Shown here: positions 16,802-24,239 of the stretch, piece after piece
How the letters are laid out: each line of letters opens with the position of its first letter
Numbering within the stretch: position 1 is the stretch's first letter
DNA from: Fusobacterium ulcerans ATCC 49185
Lineage (GTDB): Bacteria > Fusobacteriota > Fusobacteriia > Fusobacteriales > Fusobacteriaceae
Direction of reading: 5' to 3'
Assembly (NCBI RefSeq): GCF_900683735.1
Contig: NZ_LR215979.1
Span: forward strand, 2,356,001-2,420,000
DNA length: 64,000 nt
Translations under genes and position numbers: made by a program
The notes under the pieces: generated by a model
Seen by the model: the letters and a program-made list of their open reading frames with translations, nothing else
Told to the model about the DNA's origin: nothing
Database searches by the model: none

Positions 16802-16830
16802 AGAATACACTATTTCTTTTAGAATGTCAA
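16802..16830 (-). promoter_or_regulatory. promoter of the Trp transporter operon
   Basis: Minus-strand TTGACA (16825-16830) and TATTCT (16802-16807) are spaced 17 bp, about 40 nt before the leader peptide start. It lies directly after the stop of the upstream gene. Confidence 0.82.
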
Positions 16831-16838
16831 ATTTATTT

Positions 16839-17279
16839 TTATTGATTAATAGTTATTCTTGTACCATCAGATAATTCTATTATTTGAGTTCTTCCATCTG
16901 AATAAACTACTTTTCCACTTCTTTGCGAAGTTTGCTGATTATTGTATCCATTGTTATAATTTCCATTATAATTATTGTTATATCCACCACTATAATTGTT
17001 AGCTGTAACTGTATTTAATCTAGCAGGAACTCCAGAATTTCCATATTTATAACGAGCATTCTGAGCCACTGCTTGTCTTTCATAATCTCTTCTTATATTT
17101 GTATCTAGCTGATCCAAATCCCTCTGGTGTTTTATCTCGCTATTTTGATAACTATTATTTAATATAAGTGCTGAACCTCCAATGATAGCTGCTCTTGTTC
17201 CACCACTCATACTTCCCCACCAGCTTGCATTAGCTATAGCTGATACTGCCATTAATCCTATTATTATTAATTTTTTCAT
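16839..17279 (-). CDS. secreted Asn/Tyr/Gly-rich protein, unknown function
   Basis: A 146-residue exported protein with a clear Sec signal peptide (MKKLIIIGLMAVSAIANA, cleavage near residue 18). The mature N terminus, SWWGSMSGGTRAAIIGGSA, is Gly-rich, followed by a charged helical stretch (about 45-70) and a low-complexity region of Asn, Tyr and Gly (about 90-115, repeats of the NYNNGYN kind). The C-terminal 25 residues, with VYSDGRTQIIELSDGTR, look like a small beta hairpin. I recognise no family. It is monocistronic, with a palindrome upstream; an envelope or surface role is possible. Confidence 0.75.
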   Translation of the reverse strand: MKKLIIIGLMAVSAIANASWWGSMSGGTRAAIIGGSALILNNSYQNSEIKHQRDLDQLDTNIRRDYERQAVAQNARYKYGNSGVPARLNTVTANNYSGGYNNNYNGNYNNGYNNQQTSQRSGKVVYSDGRTQIIELSDGTRITINQ

Positions 17280-17337
17280 ATATATCCCTCCAGTATTTCC
17301 AAATATGTATAAAATAAAAAATTATATGCAAACACAC

Positions 17338-17357
17338 AATTGACCTATCAGTCAATT
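17338..17357. promoter_or_regulatory. inverted repeat upstream of the Asn-rich secreted protein
   Basis: AATTGAC-CTATCA-GTCAATT is a perfect 7-bp inverted repeat with a 6-bp spacer. It lies about 12 bp upstream (in the direction of transcription) of a TATAAT (minus strand) serving the gene at 16839-17279, a place where an activator or repressor would bind. Confidence 0.45.
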
Positions 17358-17391
17358 TATTTTACCATATTTTTTTAAGAATGAAAAGACA

Positions 17392-17793
17392 TTATTTTAG
17401 AGCAATAAAAATTTCTACTCTCCCATCTGGATAATATTTTTCATAGTCTACTGTATAAGCTCTGTTTAAAAGACCTTTTTCCTCCAATTCCCATATTTTC
17501 TCCCATGTCTTCACAATTCCATCAGTAGACAAAATATCTACAGAAAAAACCTGATAATTCTCTTCCTCAATTATTATTTCTTTATGAGAATCTATATTAT
17601 CAGCTCCTATAAAAAGTGTGTAATCTCCTTTATAATCACTTTCATATTCAGAATAGACAGCATATTTATTAATTTCATCTTTTTCAGGGAACTTCATACT
17701 TGTTTCATACCATAGTTTTTGTATTTTATTAGTAATGTCTGGATCTTTAAAATTATTCAACCTTTTTTCTGATAATACACACACTTTTTCCAT
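17392..17793 (-). CDS. GyrI-like effector-binding domain protein
   Basis: Stand-alone small-molecule-binding domain of the GyrI-like (AraC effector-binding/SOUL-type) fold, 133 residues. Recognisable elements are KIQKLWYETSMKFPEKDEI, AVYSEYESDYKGDYTLFIGA and the closing YEKYYPDGRVEIFIALK with its conserved E-x-Y pattern. The start at 17793 is chosen because AAGGAG lies 12 nt upstream; a longer reading would use a TTG without a ribosome site. Such proteins bind hydrophobic or cationic drugs and sometimes hydrolyse or buffer them; the ligand is not known here. Confidence 0.75.
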   Translation of the reverse strand: MEKVCVLSEKRLNNFKDPDITNKIQKLWYETSMKFPEKDEINKYAVYSEYESDYKGDYTLFIGADNIDSHKEIIIEEENYQVFSVDILSTDGIVKTWEKIWELEEKGLLNRAYTVDYEKYYPDGRVEIFIALK

Positions 17794-17849
17794 AAAATAA
17801 CTCTCCTTTTTATGTAATTTCAATAGATGAAGTACTTTTCCTCTTATAC

Positions 17850-17878
17850 ATTCTAATATATTTTTTAAAAAAAGGCAA
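17850..17878 (-). promoter_or_regulatory. putative promoter of the GyrI-like gene
   Basis: Minus-strand TTGCCT (17873-17878) and TAGAAT (17850-17855) have a 17-bp spacer, directly after the T tail of the upstream terminator. Confidence 0.5.
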
Positions 17879-17915
17879 AAAAAGAAAGCAGCTGAATAAC
17901 TGCTTTCTTAATTTT
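17872..17915 (-). terminator. terminator after the YbhB-like gene
   Basis: AGAAAGCAG (17883-17891) and CTGCTTTCT (17900-17908) form a 9-bp stem followed on the minus strand by seven T. A short T run on the other side may also allow function on the plus strand. Confidence 0.85.
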
Positions 17916-17923
17916 TTAAGATT

Positions 17924-18475
17924 TTAATTATTATAATTTCCTTCTAATTCAGCACTTTCAAGAACATGACCTTTCATTTCTCTGTACACTTTATTTAGAT
18001 AGAAAGTTCCATCAATTTTTATCTCTTTATCTAAAGCATATAATCTGAAAATGTATGTGTGCTCTTTATCTGGTGGTGCAGGCCCTCCATAGAATGAAGC
18101 TTTTTCTCTATCTAATCCCCCCATTGATGATACCCAGCTGTTTATTCCTTGCAATATTTTCTTATCATCTCTGCTGGCATTTTCTTTTAATTCTGTATAA
18201 TCTCCTGGAATTAAAGCTACCCAGTGTATCCATGAAAATCCTGAAACAGGTACTGCATCATAATCTTCCATTACAAGCACAAAAGATTTTGTTCCTTTTG
18301 GCACATCTTTCCATTTTAAAGGAATTGAAAGAGCTGGCATTCCATCTATAAACTTTTCTCCATACTTACCATATTCTACAGAAATACTACCATCTTTTAT
18401 CCCTTTACTTTCCAATGTCATTCCCATGGAATTCACCCCCAATAAAATCATTAAAATTAATATAAATTTCTTCAT
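17924..18475 (-). CDS. exported YbhB/YbcL (PEBP-like) protein
   Basis: Phosphatidylethanolamine-binding-like protein of 183 residues, the bacterial relatives of Raf kinase inhibitor protein. Hallmarks are the PALSIPLKWKDVPKGTKS strand pair, VMEDYDAVP (the DPD-like pocket), WIHWVALIP and FYGGPAPPDKEHTYIFRLYAL with the conserved GPxPP-H. Unlike E. coli YbhB it starts with a Sec signal peptide (about residues 1-18), so it should be periplasmic, like YbcL. Function in bacteria is unclear. It is monocistronic with its own promoter and terminator. Confidence 0.9.
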   Translation of the reverse strand: MKKFILILMILLGVNSMGMTLESKGIKDGSISVEYGKYGEKFIDGMPALSIPLKWKDVPKGTKSFVLVMEDYDAVPVSGFSWIHWVALIPGDYTELKENASRDDKKILQGINSWVSSMGGLDREKASFYGGPAPPDKEHTYIFRLYALDKEIKIDGTFYLNKVYREMKGHVLESAELEGNYNN

Positions 18476-18506
18476 TTATAACCTCCTCATTAATCTTCCT
18501 GATTAG

Positions 18507-18535
18507 ATTATAAATGTATATCTATTTAATGTAAA
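18507..18535 (-). promoter_or_regulatory. promoter of the YbhB-like gene
   Basis: Minus-strand TTTACA (18530-18535) and TATAAT (18507-18512) have a 17-bp spacer. Confidence 0.72.
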
Positions 18536-18556
18536 TAACTCACTTTTTTGTAAGTA

Positions 18557-18892
18557 TTATTTTTTATCTGAATTTTCATCTAACAAATATTTAGCTCCAA
18601 AGCTCTGCATTTTTTCCAATATTGGAAGAAGTTCCCACCCCATCTCAGTCAATAGATATTCACTATGCTTAGGATATACATCCTCATGTTCAATCTTTGT
18701 TATCAGTCCTGTTTTCAAAAGTTCATTTAGATGATCTATGAGCATTTTTTCATTACATCCCTTTATATCTTTTTTAAAATCTCTTATCCTCATTGAACCT
18801 AATCTCAATCTCCACAATATCATTGAAGTCCATTTTTTCTTTAGTATCTCCTGTGTAAGTTCAAGTGGACATGTTATTATTTTTTTAGCCAC
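18557..18892 (-). CDS. HxlR family transcriptional regulator
   Basis: Winged-helix regulator of 111 residues. The family pattern is clear: CPLELTQEILKKKW with Cys8 (the redox/aldehyde-sensing cysteine of many members), LRLGSMRIRDFKKDI, NEKMLIDHLNELLKTGLI (recognition helix) and PKHSEYLLTEMGWELLPIL. HxlR proteins respond to formaldehyde, diamide or other electrophiles. It begins 3 nt after hydF, so it is co-transcribed with recR-hydF. It could feed back on hydrogenase maturation or act on the neighbouring YbhB-like gene (inference). Confidence 0.9.
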   Translation of the reverse strand: MAKKIITCPLELTQEILKKKWTSMILWRLRLGSMRIRDFKKDIKGCNEKMLIDHLNELLKTGLITKIEHEDVYPKHSEYLLTEMGWELLPILEKMQSFGAKYLLDENSDKK

Positions 18893-18895
18893 CTT

Positions 18896-20110
18896 TTACC
18901 TCTTAAGTTCAAATATTTCAACTACTCTATCTAATATACCAGTAAGTTCTGCTATAATAAGTCCAAAGTTGGTTATCTCAGAACATCTTTCTATTCTGCT
19001 CATAGTTTCAGCTCTATTAAGCATACATGAACCACAGTGTATAACTAGAGAATACTTTTCTAAATCTTTTGGAAAATCCTTTCCTAAACAGTTTTCTATA
19101 ATTATTCCTGGTATTTTTTTCTTGAGAAGCATAGGTATTTTCTCTCTTGCTATATCACCTTTCAGTTGGTGATGTGTACAAGCTTCAGCAATGAGTACTC
19201 TATCTCCTGACTTTAAATTATTTATCTTTTTAGCTCCTGCATAAAGAGTTTTCAAATCTCCTTTTGATCTTGCCATTATTATGGAGAAAGATGTCAAAGG
19301 AACACTTCTATCTAATTTTTCATTAACTATTTTAAATATCTGTGAATCTGTTATCACCAGATCTGGCTTTCCATTAAATATTTTTAATGCTTCATCTAAT
19401 TGATCAAGAGTAGTCATTACAGGAATTCCACCAAAATCTAATATATCTCTCAATATCTGTACCTGTGGAAGTATAAGCCTTCCCTTAGGAGCTTGTATAT
19501 CCTGTGGAGCTACCAGAAGAATTTTATCCCCTGCTTTTATCTTATCTCCTATAAGAATTTCACCTTCAATAAATTTAGGAGTTTTTTTCACAATCTCCTT
19601 TTTCAATATATCAACATTCAAACCACTCTCAGTACTAATTTGAATAAATTTTATTCCTAATTTTTTTTCTGCTTCTGCTGTCTTTTTTTTAAAATCTTCT
19701 CTGTCTTCAACAATATCTACTTTATTCAATACAACTATAAAAGGCTTTCTTTTATCTTTTATTTTTTTTATCCATTCTTTTTCAAAATAAAGAGTTTCAT
19801 CTTCTAATATAGTTTCTGCTGAAACTACAAAAATAGCTGTGTCCATCTTATCCAATACTTCCATAGTCTTTTCAATCCTAAGGCTTCCAATAGCACTTAT
19901 ATCATCTATTCCTGCTGTATCTATAAAGACTACAGGTCCTATTGGTAAAAGCTCCATAGCTTTATATACAGGATCTGTAGTAGTTCCTTTTACATCAGAT
20001 ACAAGTGATGTCTTCTGATTTGTTATACAATTTATCAGACTTGATTTTCCTGCATTAGTTCTTCCAAATATTGCTATATGGACTCTATTTCCTCTAGGTG
20101 TTTCTATCAT
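18896..20110 (-). CDS. hydF: [FeFe]-hydrogenase maturation GTPase HydF
   Basis: Scaffold GTPase that carries the diiron subcluster to [FeFe] hydrogenase. The N-terminal GTPase has GRTNAGKSSL (16-25), DTAGIDD and NKVD. The C-terminal cluster-binding domain has ACTHHQ and HCGSCMLNRAE, giving the C-x-H ... H-C-x-x-C ligand set expected for HydF. The start at 20110 has AGGAGG 4 nt upstream; a longer frame starting inside recR is less likely. Length is 404, as usual. hydE, hydG and the hydrogenase itself are not in the window. It indicates H2-producing fermentation. Confidence 0.95.
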   Translation of the reverse strand: MIETPRGNRVHIAIFGRTNAGKSSLINCITNQKTSLVSDVKGTTTDPVYKAMELLPIGPVVFIDTAGIDDISAIGSLRIEKTMEVLDKMDTAIFVVSAETILEDETLYFEKEWIKKIKDKRKPFIVVLNKVDIVEDREDFKKKTAEAEKKLGIKFIQISTESGLNVDILKKEIVKKTPKFIEGEILIGDKIKAGDKILLVAPQDIQAPKGRLILPQVQILRDILDFGGIPVMTTLDQLDEALKIFNGKPDLVITDSQIFKIVNEKLDRSVPLTSFSIIMARSKGDLKTLYAGAKKINNLKSGDRVLIAEACTHHQLKGDIAREKIPMLLKKKIPGIIIENCLGKDFPKDLEKYSLVIHCGSCMLNRAETMSRIERCSEITNFGLIIAELTGILDRVVEIFELKR

Positions 20111-20120
20111 TTTTCCTCCT

Positions 20121-20714
20121 CTATACTTCATGCCTTCCATCTAAAGCTTTAGAAATAGTAGCAGTATCTGCAAATTCAATATTCCCTCCTATTGGAATAC
20201 CACTTGCTATTTTAGTTATTTTTACACCAAAAGGTTTTAAAAGTTTTGTCAGATAAAGTGAAGTAGTTTCTCCTTCTAAATCAGGATTAAGTGCAAGTAT
20301 AACCTCACTTATATCTGTTGCTGCCACTCTCTCTAAAAGAGATTTTATATTAAGTCTATCCGGTGTCATTCCATTCAATGGAGCTATTTTTCCATTCAGA
20401 ACATGATAAGTTCCATTAAACTTTCCAGTTTTTTCAAAAGATATTATATCTCTGCTGTCTTCTACTACACATACTATATCTTTATCTCTTGTTTCATCTG
20501 CACATATATTACATAGATCATTTTCACAAAAATCTCCACAGACAGGACATTTTTTAATAGTTTTTTTAACCTCTTTCATAGCTTCTGAAAATTTTTCTAC
20601 TTGTTCATCACTCATTTCTAGAATATGGAAAGCTAATCTTGTTGCACTTTTTCTTCCTATTCCAGGAAGTTTATTAAATTCATCAATTAATCTCTCCAAA
20701 CTTTTAGTTGCCAT
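20121..20714 (-). CDS. recR: recombination protein RecR
   Basis: DNA repair protein acting with RecO and RecF in loading RecA on gapped DNA. At 197 residues it has the helix-hairpin-helix LPGIGRKSATRLAFHIL (near 16-32), the four-cysteine zinc finger CPVCGDFCENDLCNIC and a C-terminal Toprim domain (VCVVEDSRD, LALNPDLEGETTSLYL). GGAG lies before the ATG. It precedes hydF by 10 nt. A terminator-like hairpin lies just upstream and no separate promoter is visible, so recR may depend on readthrough. Confidence 0.96.
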   Translation of the reverse strand: MATKSLERLIDEFNKLPGIGRKSATRLAFHILEMSDEQVEKFSEAMKEVKKTIKKCPVCGDFCENDLCNICADETRDKDIVCVVEDSRDIISFEKTGKFNGTYHVLNGKIAPLNGMTPDRLNIKSLLERVAATDISEVILALNPDLEGETTSLYLTKLLKPFGVKITKIASGIPIGGNIEFADTATISKALDGRHEV

Positions 20715-20729
20715 AAATCCCTCTCCTTA

Positions 20730-20755
20730 CAAAAAAAGCTGGAGTAATCCAGCTT
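20730..20755 (-). terminator. hairpin terminator between the coiled-coil gene and recR
   Basis: AAGCTGGA (20736-20743), loop GTAA, and TCCAGCTT (20748-20755) form a perfect stem followed on the minus strand by a run of T. It lies 9 nt past the coiled-coil gene stop and 15 nt before recR. Confidence 0.88.
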
Positions 20756-20764
20756 TCCCTTAAA

Positions 20765-21079
20765 TTAATTATTTGTTACAGCCTCTTTAAAAGATTTTTT
20801 TAAATCTTTTATAGTTTTATTGATATCTCTTCTTTCTTTTCCTAGTTCTGCATTTTTTATGATATAATCATCTACTCTATCTTCATAGTCAGACTGCATA
20901 TTTTCTACAATATCCATTATCTCCTCATAACTCATATCAGGTTTAAGATATTCTTTAAGATTTAAAAGAAGCTCTACTCTTTTTCTGTTATCTCTTATTT
21001 TTCTGTCGTTATCTTCAATTTCTCTTTTAATTTTATTTTTTCTTCTAGTTTTTCTTACAAGTTCTAATACACTGTCCAT
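20765..21079 (-). CDS. small coiled-coil protein, unknown function
   Basis: A 104-residue, highly charged, cytoplasmic protein. Two long helices (about 5-46 and 62-98) are rich in Lys, Arg, Glu and Asp with heptad-like spacing, joined by the short segment [18 protein letters not shown]. No signal peptide, cysteine or catalytic motif was seen, and I recognise no family. GGGAGG precedes the ATG. It has its own promoter and a terminator, and lies between pfkA and recR. A structural or regulatory adaptor is possible, but there is no direct evidence. Confidence 0.7.
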   Translation of the reverse strand: MDSVLELVRKTRRKNKIKREIEDNDRKIRDNRKRVELLLNLKEYLKPDMSYEEIMDIVENMQSDYEDRVDDYIIKNAELGKERRDINKTIKDLKKSFKEAVTNN

Positions 21080-21120
21080 AGTTCCCTCCCTAGTAATTAG
21101 AGTTTTTCTCCTATCTCTAT

Positions 21121-21149
21121 ATTGTATAATAATATGAAAAAAATTTCAA
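21121..21149 (-). promoter_or_regulatory. promoter of the coiled-coil gene
   Basis: Minus-strand TTGAAA (21144-21149) and TACAAT (21121-21126) have a 17-bp spacer, between pfkA and the coiled-coil gene. Confidence 0.66.
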
Positions 21150-21159
21150 TACCATGTGA

Positions 21160-22125
21160 TTATTTTGCTAAAGTTAAAGCCAATTCATAGTCATCACTTA
21201 TAGAATAATTTCTTTCTCCATCCCATGCGTAAGAAATTGGATGAGTAACAAGTCTGTTGTTTTCAAGTCCTACCATTACTCCACCTTCATCATTTTCAAG
21301 AATTTCAATAGCCTTTGCTCCCATTCTTGTAGCAAGCATTCTGTCAAATCCAGAAGGTGTTCCACCTCTTTGAACATGTCCAAGTACTACACTTCTTACT
21401 TCTGTAGTTATTCTCTCTTTTAGAGCTTCTTCTATCTCTTGTACTTTTCCTACACCTTCAGCAACTAAAACTATATCATGAAGTTTTCCATGTTTTCTTC
21501 TTTCTTTTATCTGCAATGCCAGAAGCTCAATAGGATTATCCATTTCAGGAATAAGCACTCCATCTCCCCCTCCAGCTATACAAGCTTGAAGAGCCAAATC
21601 TCCTGCATGTCTTCCCATTACTTCTACAAGGATAGTTCTTTCATGAGATGTAGCTGTATCTCTGATTTTTGATATTGCATCAAGAATTGTATTAAGACAT
21701 GTATCAAACCCAAGAGTAAAATCTGTTCCTTTGATGTCATTATCTATTGTACCAGGTATCCCTACTACTTTTATTCCATGTTCTTTAGAAAGTGCATCAG
21801 CTCCACGGTATGACCCATCTCCTCCAATGACTACAATTCCTTCTATTTCTCTCTTTTTAAGATTGTGTGCTGCAATGGCTCTGAATTTAGGATCTTTAAA
21901 TTCAAGACATCTTGCTGTTAACAGACGAGTTCCTCCTCTGTCTATTATTCCAGATACAAAACGATCATCCATAGGAAAAATTTCATCATTTAGCATTCCA
22001 AGATACCCTCTTTGAATACCATATACTTTTATTCCCTTGCTCATTGCTATTTTAGCTGCAGATCTGATAGCAGCGTTCATCCCTGGAGAATCTCCACCAC
22101 TTGTCAATATTGCTATTTTTTTCAT
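21160..22125 (-). CDS. pfkA: 6-phosphofructokinase
   Basis: ATP-dependent phosphofructokinase, 321 residues, the committed step of glycolysis. Key motifs: GGDSPGMNAAIR (10-21), GGDGSYRGA (ATP loop), PGTIDNDIKGTDFTLGFDT with the catalytic Asp in TIDND, and MGRHAGDLAL. The Gly in GGDGS indicates ATP rather than pyrophosphate use. GGAG lies upstream of the start. It follows accA by 16 nt and probably belongs to an accD-accA-pfkA transcript linking glycolytic flux with malonyl-CoA formation. Confidence 0.97.
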   Translation of the reverse strand: MKKIAILTSGGDSPGMNAAIRSAAKIAMSKGIKVYGIQRGYLGMLNDEIFPMDDRFVSGIIDRGGTRLLTARCLEFKDPKFRAIAAHNLKKREIEGIVVIGGDGSYRGADALSKEHGIKVVGIPGTIDNDIKGTDFTLGFDTCLNTILDAISKIRDTATSHERTILVEVMGRHAGDLALQACIAGGGDGVLIPEMDNPIELLALQIKERRKHGKLHDIVLVAEGVGKVQEIEEALKERITTEVRSVVLGHVQRGGTPSGFDRMLATRMGAKAIEILENDEGGVMVGLENNRLVTHPISYAWDGERNYSISDDYELALTLAK

Positions 22126-22141
22126 TATATATCAATCTCCT

Positions 22142-23098
22142 TTAAATCTCAGTCCCAATAAAAGAACCCATCTTCCTAAACTTATTATATCTATTTTCTA
22201 CTAGTTCTTCCACTGATATTTTTTCTAATTCAGAAAATGATGATAAAATGATATTTTTTAGGTTAAGAGCTATACATTTATGATCTCTGTGAGCTCCTCC
22301 TAAAGGTTCTTCTATAATACCATCAATAACTCCAAGTCTGAATAAACTTTGAGCAGATATTTTTAAACTTTCTGCTGCTTCTTCAGCTCTTGAAGCATCT
22401 TTATATAATATTGCTGCACATCCTTCAGGTGAAATAACTGAATATACCGAATTTTCCAGCATGAATATTTTGTCAGAAACTCCAAGTCCAAGAGCTCCTC
22501 CACTTCCACCTTCTCCAATAACTACAGAAATAACTGGAACTTTAAGCCCGCTCATTTCCATAAGATTTCTGGCAATAGCCTCTCCCTGTCCATGTTCCTC
22601 AGCTTCTAATCCAGGATATGCTCCAGGAGTGTCTATAAATGTAAGAATAGGAATAGAAAATCTTTCAGCCATTTTAAAAAGTCTTAAAGCCTTTCTATAT
22701 CCTTCTGGATTAGCCATTCCAAAGTTTCTATAAATCTTTTCATCAGTTGTTCTTCCTTTTTGATGTCCAACTATCAGAACTTTTTTACCATCAATTTTAC
22801 AAAATCCTCCAACTATAGCAGAATCATCTTTAAATAGTCTGTCTCCATGAAGCTCTATAAAATCAGTAGTCATATTTTCAATATAGTCTAATGTATAAGG
22901 TCTTCCTGGATGTCTTGCTACAAAGACTTTGTCCCATGAACTTAGATTTTTATATACTGTTTTTAATTTTTCATTTCTAGTTGCTTTAAATTTTTCTATC
23001 TCACCAGATAAATCTATACCTTTTTCTTCGGAGAATTTTTGTAATTCCTCTATTTTTTTTTCAATTTCAATTATCTCTTTTTCAAATTCAAATTCCAT
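22142..23098 (-). CDS. accA: acetyl-CoA carboxylase carboxyltransferase alpha
   Basis: Alpha subunit of the carboxyltransferase that, with AccD, transfers CO2 from biotin to acetyl-CoA to give malonyl-CoA. At 318 residues it shows the crotonase-like core with [36 protein letters not shown] and [15 protein letters not shown]. The N-terminal region is a charged helix. A strong GGGGGG ribosome site precedes the start. It is 19 nt downstream of accD and 16 nt upstream of pfkA. accB and accC are not in the window. Confidence 0.97.
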   Translation of the reverse strand: MEFEFEKEIIEIEKKIEELQKFSEEKGIDLSGEIEKFKATRNEKLKTVYKNLSSWDKVFVARHPGRPYTLDYIENMTTDFIELHGDRLFKDDSAIVGGFCKIDGKKVLIVGHQKGRTTDEKIYRNFGMANPEGYRKALRLFKMAERFSIPILTFIDTPGAYPGLEAEEHGQGEAIARNLMEMSGLKVPVISVVIGEGGSGGALGLGVSDKIFMLENSVYSVISPEGCAAILYKDASRAEEAAESLKISAQSLFRLGVIDGIIEEPLGGAHRDHKCIALNLKNIILSSFSELEKISVEELVENRYNKFRKMGSFIGTEI

Positions 23099-23117
23099 TT
23101 TTCCCCCCTACCTAAGT

Positions 23118-24017
23118 TTATATTAAATTACTTAGAATAGTATGTAATGTATTTTTCATATCTTCCCTTTTAGTTATTACATCAACCATTCCGCTTTTTT
23201 GTAAAAATTCACTTGTTTGAAATTCATCAGGAAGTTTTTGCTTAATAGTCTGTTCTATAACTCTCTTTCCTGCAAACCCAATCATAGCCTTAGGCTCACT
23301 CACTATTATATCTCCAAGCATAGCAAAAGAAGCTGTTACTCCCCCAGTAGTAGGGTTTACAGGAACAGCTATAAAGGGTACTCCTGCCATTCTTAATTTT
23401 TCTGCTGCTGCAGATGTTTTTGCCATCTGCATTAAAGATAATATTCCTTCATGCATTCTTGCTCCACCAGATGTAGCAACAACAATTACAGGAATTCTCT
23501 CTTGAAGTCCTCTTTCCATAGCTCTTGTAATTTTTTCTCCAACTACAGAACCCATACTTCCACCCATGAATTTAAAATCCATGGCTGCAATGCTCACTTT
23601 TATTCCATTGATATCTCCTGTTCCAGAGATAACTCCTTCTCTCATATCACATTCATTTCTAGCTTTTCTATTTTTTTCTTCATAGCCTGGAAAATTAAGA
23701 GGATTAACTGATTCAAGTTCTGAATCTTCCTCTTTAAAAGTTCCTTCATCTATTAATAGAGCTATTCTTTCTCTTGCTGTCATCTCAAAATAATAATCAC
23801 AGTGACTGCATTTTTTTAAATTTCCTTCTATGTCAACTTTATATAATATTTCTTGGCATTGAGGGCATTTTACCCATAGTCCTGTTGACTTATTATCTAT
23901 ATGCTTTGTGTCCTTCTGTTCTACTTGATCTTCTGTGCTTTCTACTGTTAAAGTCACATATTTTTTTCTGCTTTTATTTAATGAAAAATTCTTTTTATTC
24001 AAAGAAAAAAAACCCAT
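23118..24017 (-). CDS. accD: acetyl-CoA carboxylase carboxyltransferase beta
   Basis: Beta subunit of the carboxyltransferase, 299 residues. The N-terminal zinc ribbon has CPQCQEILYKVDIEGNL followed by CSHCDYYF, giving four cysteines. The crotonase core has SGGARMHEGILSLMQM and NPTTGGVTASFAMLGD. A lysine-rich N-terminal extension of about 45 residues precedes the zinc ribbon. It is the first gene of the accD-accA-pfkA run, and it diverges from the LPP20-like lipoprotein gene across a 222-nt region with two inverted repeats. Confidence 0.97.
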   Translation of the reverse strand: MGFFSLNKKNFSLNKSRKKYVTLTVESTEDQVEQKDTKHIDNKSTGLWVKCPQCQEILYKVDIEGNLKKCSHCDYYFEMTARERIALLIDEGTFKEEDSELESVNPLNFPGYEEKNRKARNECDMREGVISGTGDINGIKVSIAAMDFKFMGGSMGSVVGEKITRAMERGLQERIPVIVVATSGGARMHEGILSLMQMAKTSAAAEKLRMAGVPFIAVPVNPTTGGVTASFAMLGDIIVSEPKAMIGFAGKRVIEQTIKQKLPDEFQTSEFLQKSGMVDVITKREDMKNTLHTILSNLI

Positions 24018-24064
24018 TTCTTCCTCCTCGTTTACTTTTCTCTAATAACTAATTTTATAAGATT

Positions 24065-24122
24065 TTTTGAATTATTTCAATAAATATTTGATTTTACTTT
24101 CTATATATTATAAAATATATAG
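24065..24122. promoter_or_regulatory. divergent regulatory region with two inverted repeats
   Basis: Between accD (minus) and the lipoprotein gene (plus) there is TTGAATTATTTCAA (24067-24080), an inverted repeat with 5-bp arms, and CTATATATT-ATAA-AATATATAG (24101-24122), with perfect 9-bp arms. Both are AT-rich and lie where accD promoter elements would be expected. They could be operators for a fatty acid synthesis regulator; no known consensus is matched. Confidence 0.4.
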
Positions 24123-24239
24123 TAATATATAATCTTCTAACGACTTAAAAATGAATGATAGAGGGAAATTTTAGAATTAAAAATTACAAAAATAATTTTT
24201 TGAAAAAATTAAAATTATTTTTTCTCTAGGAGGTTTTTC

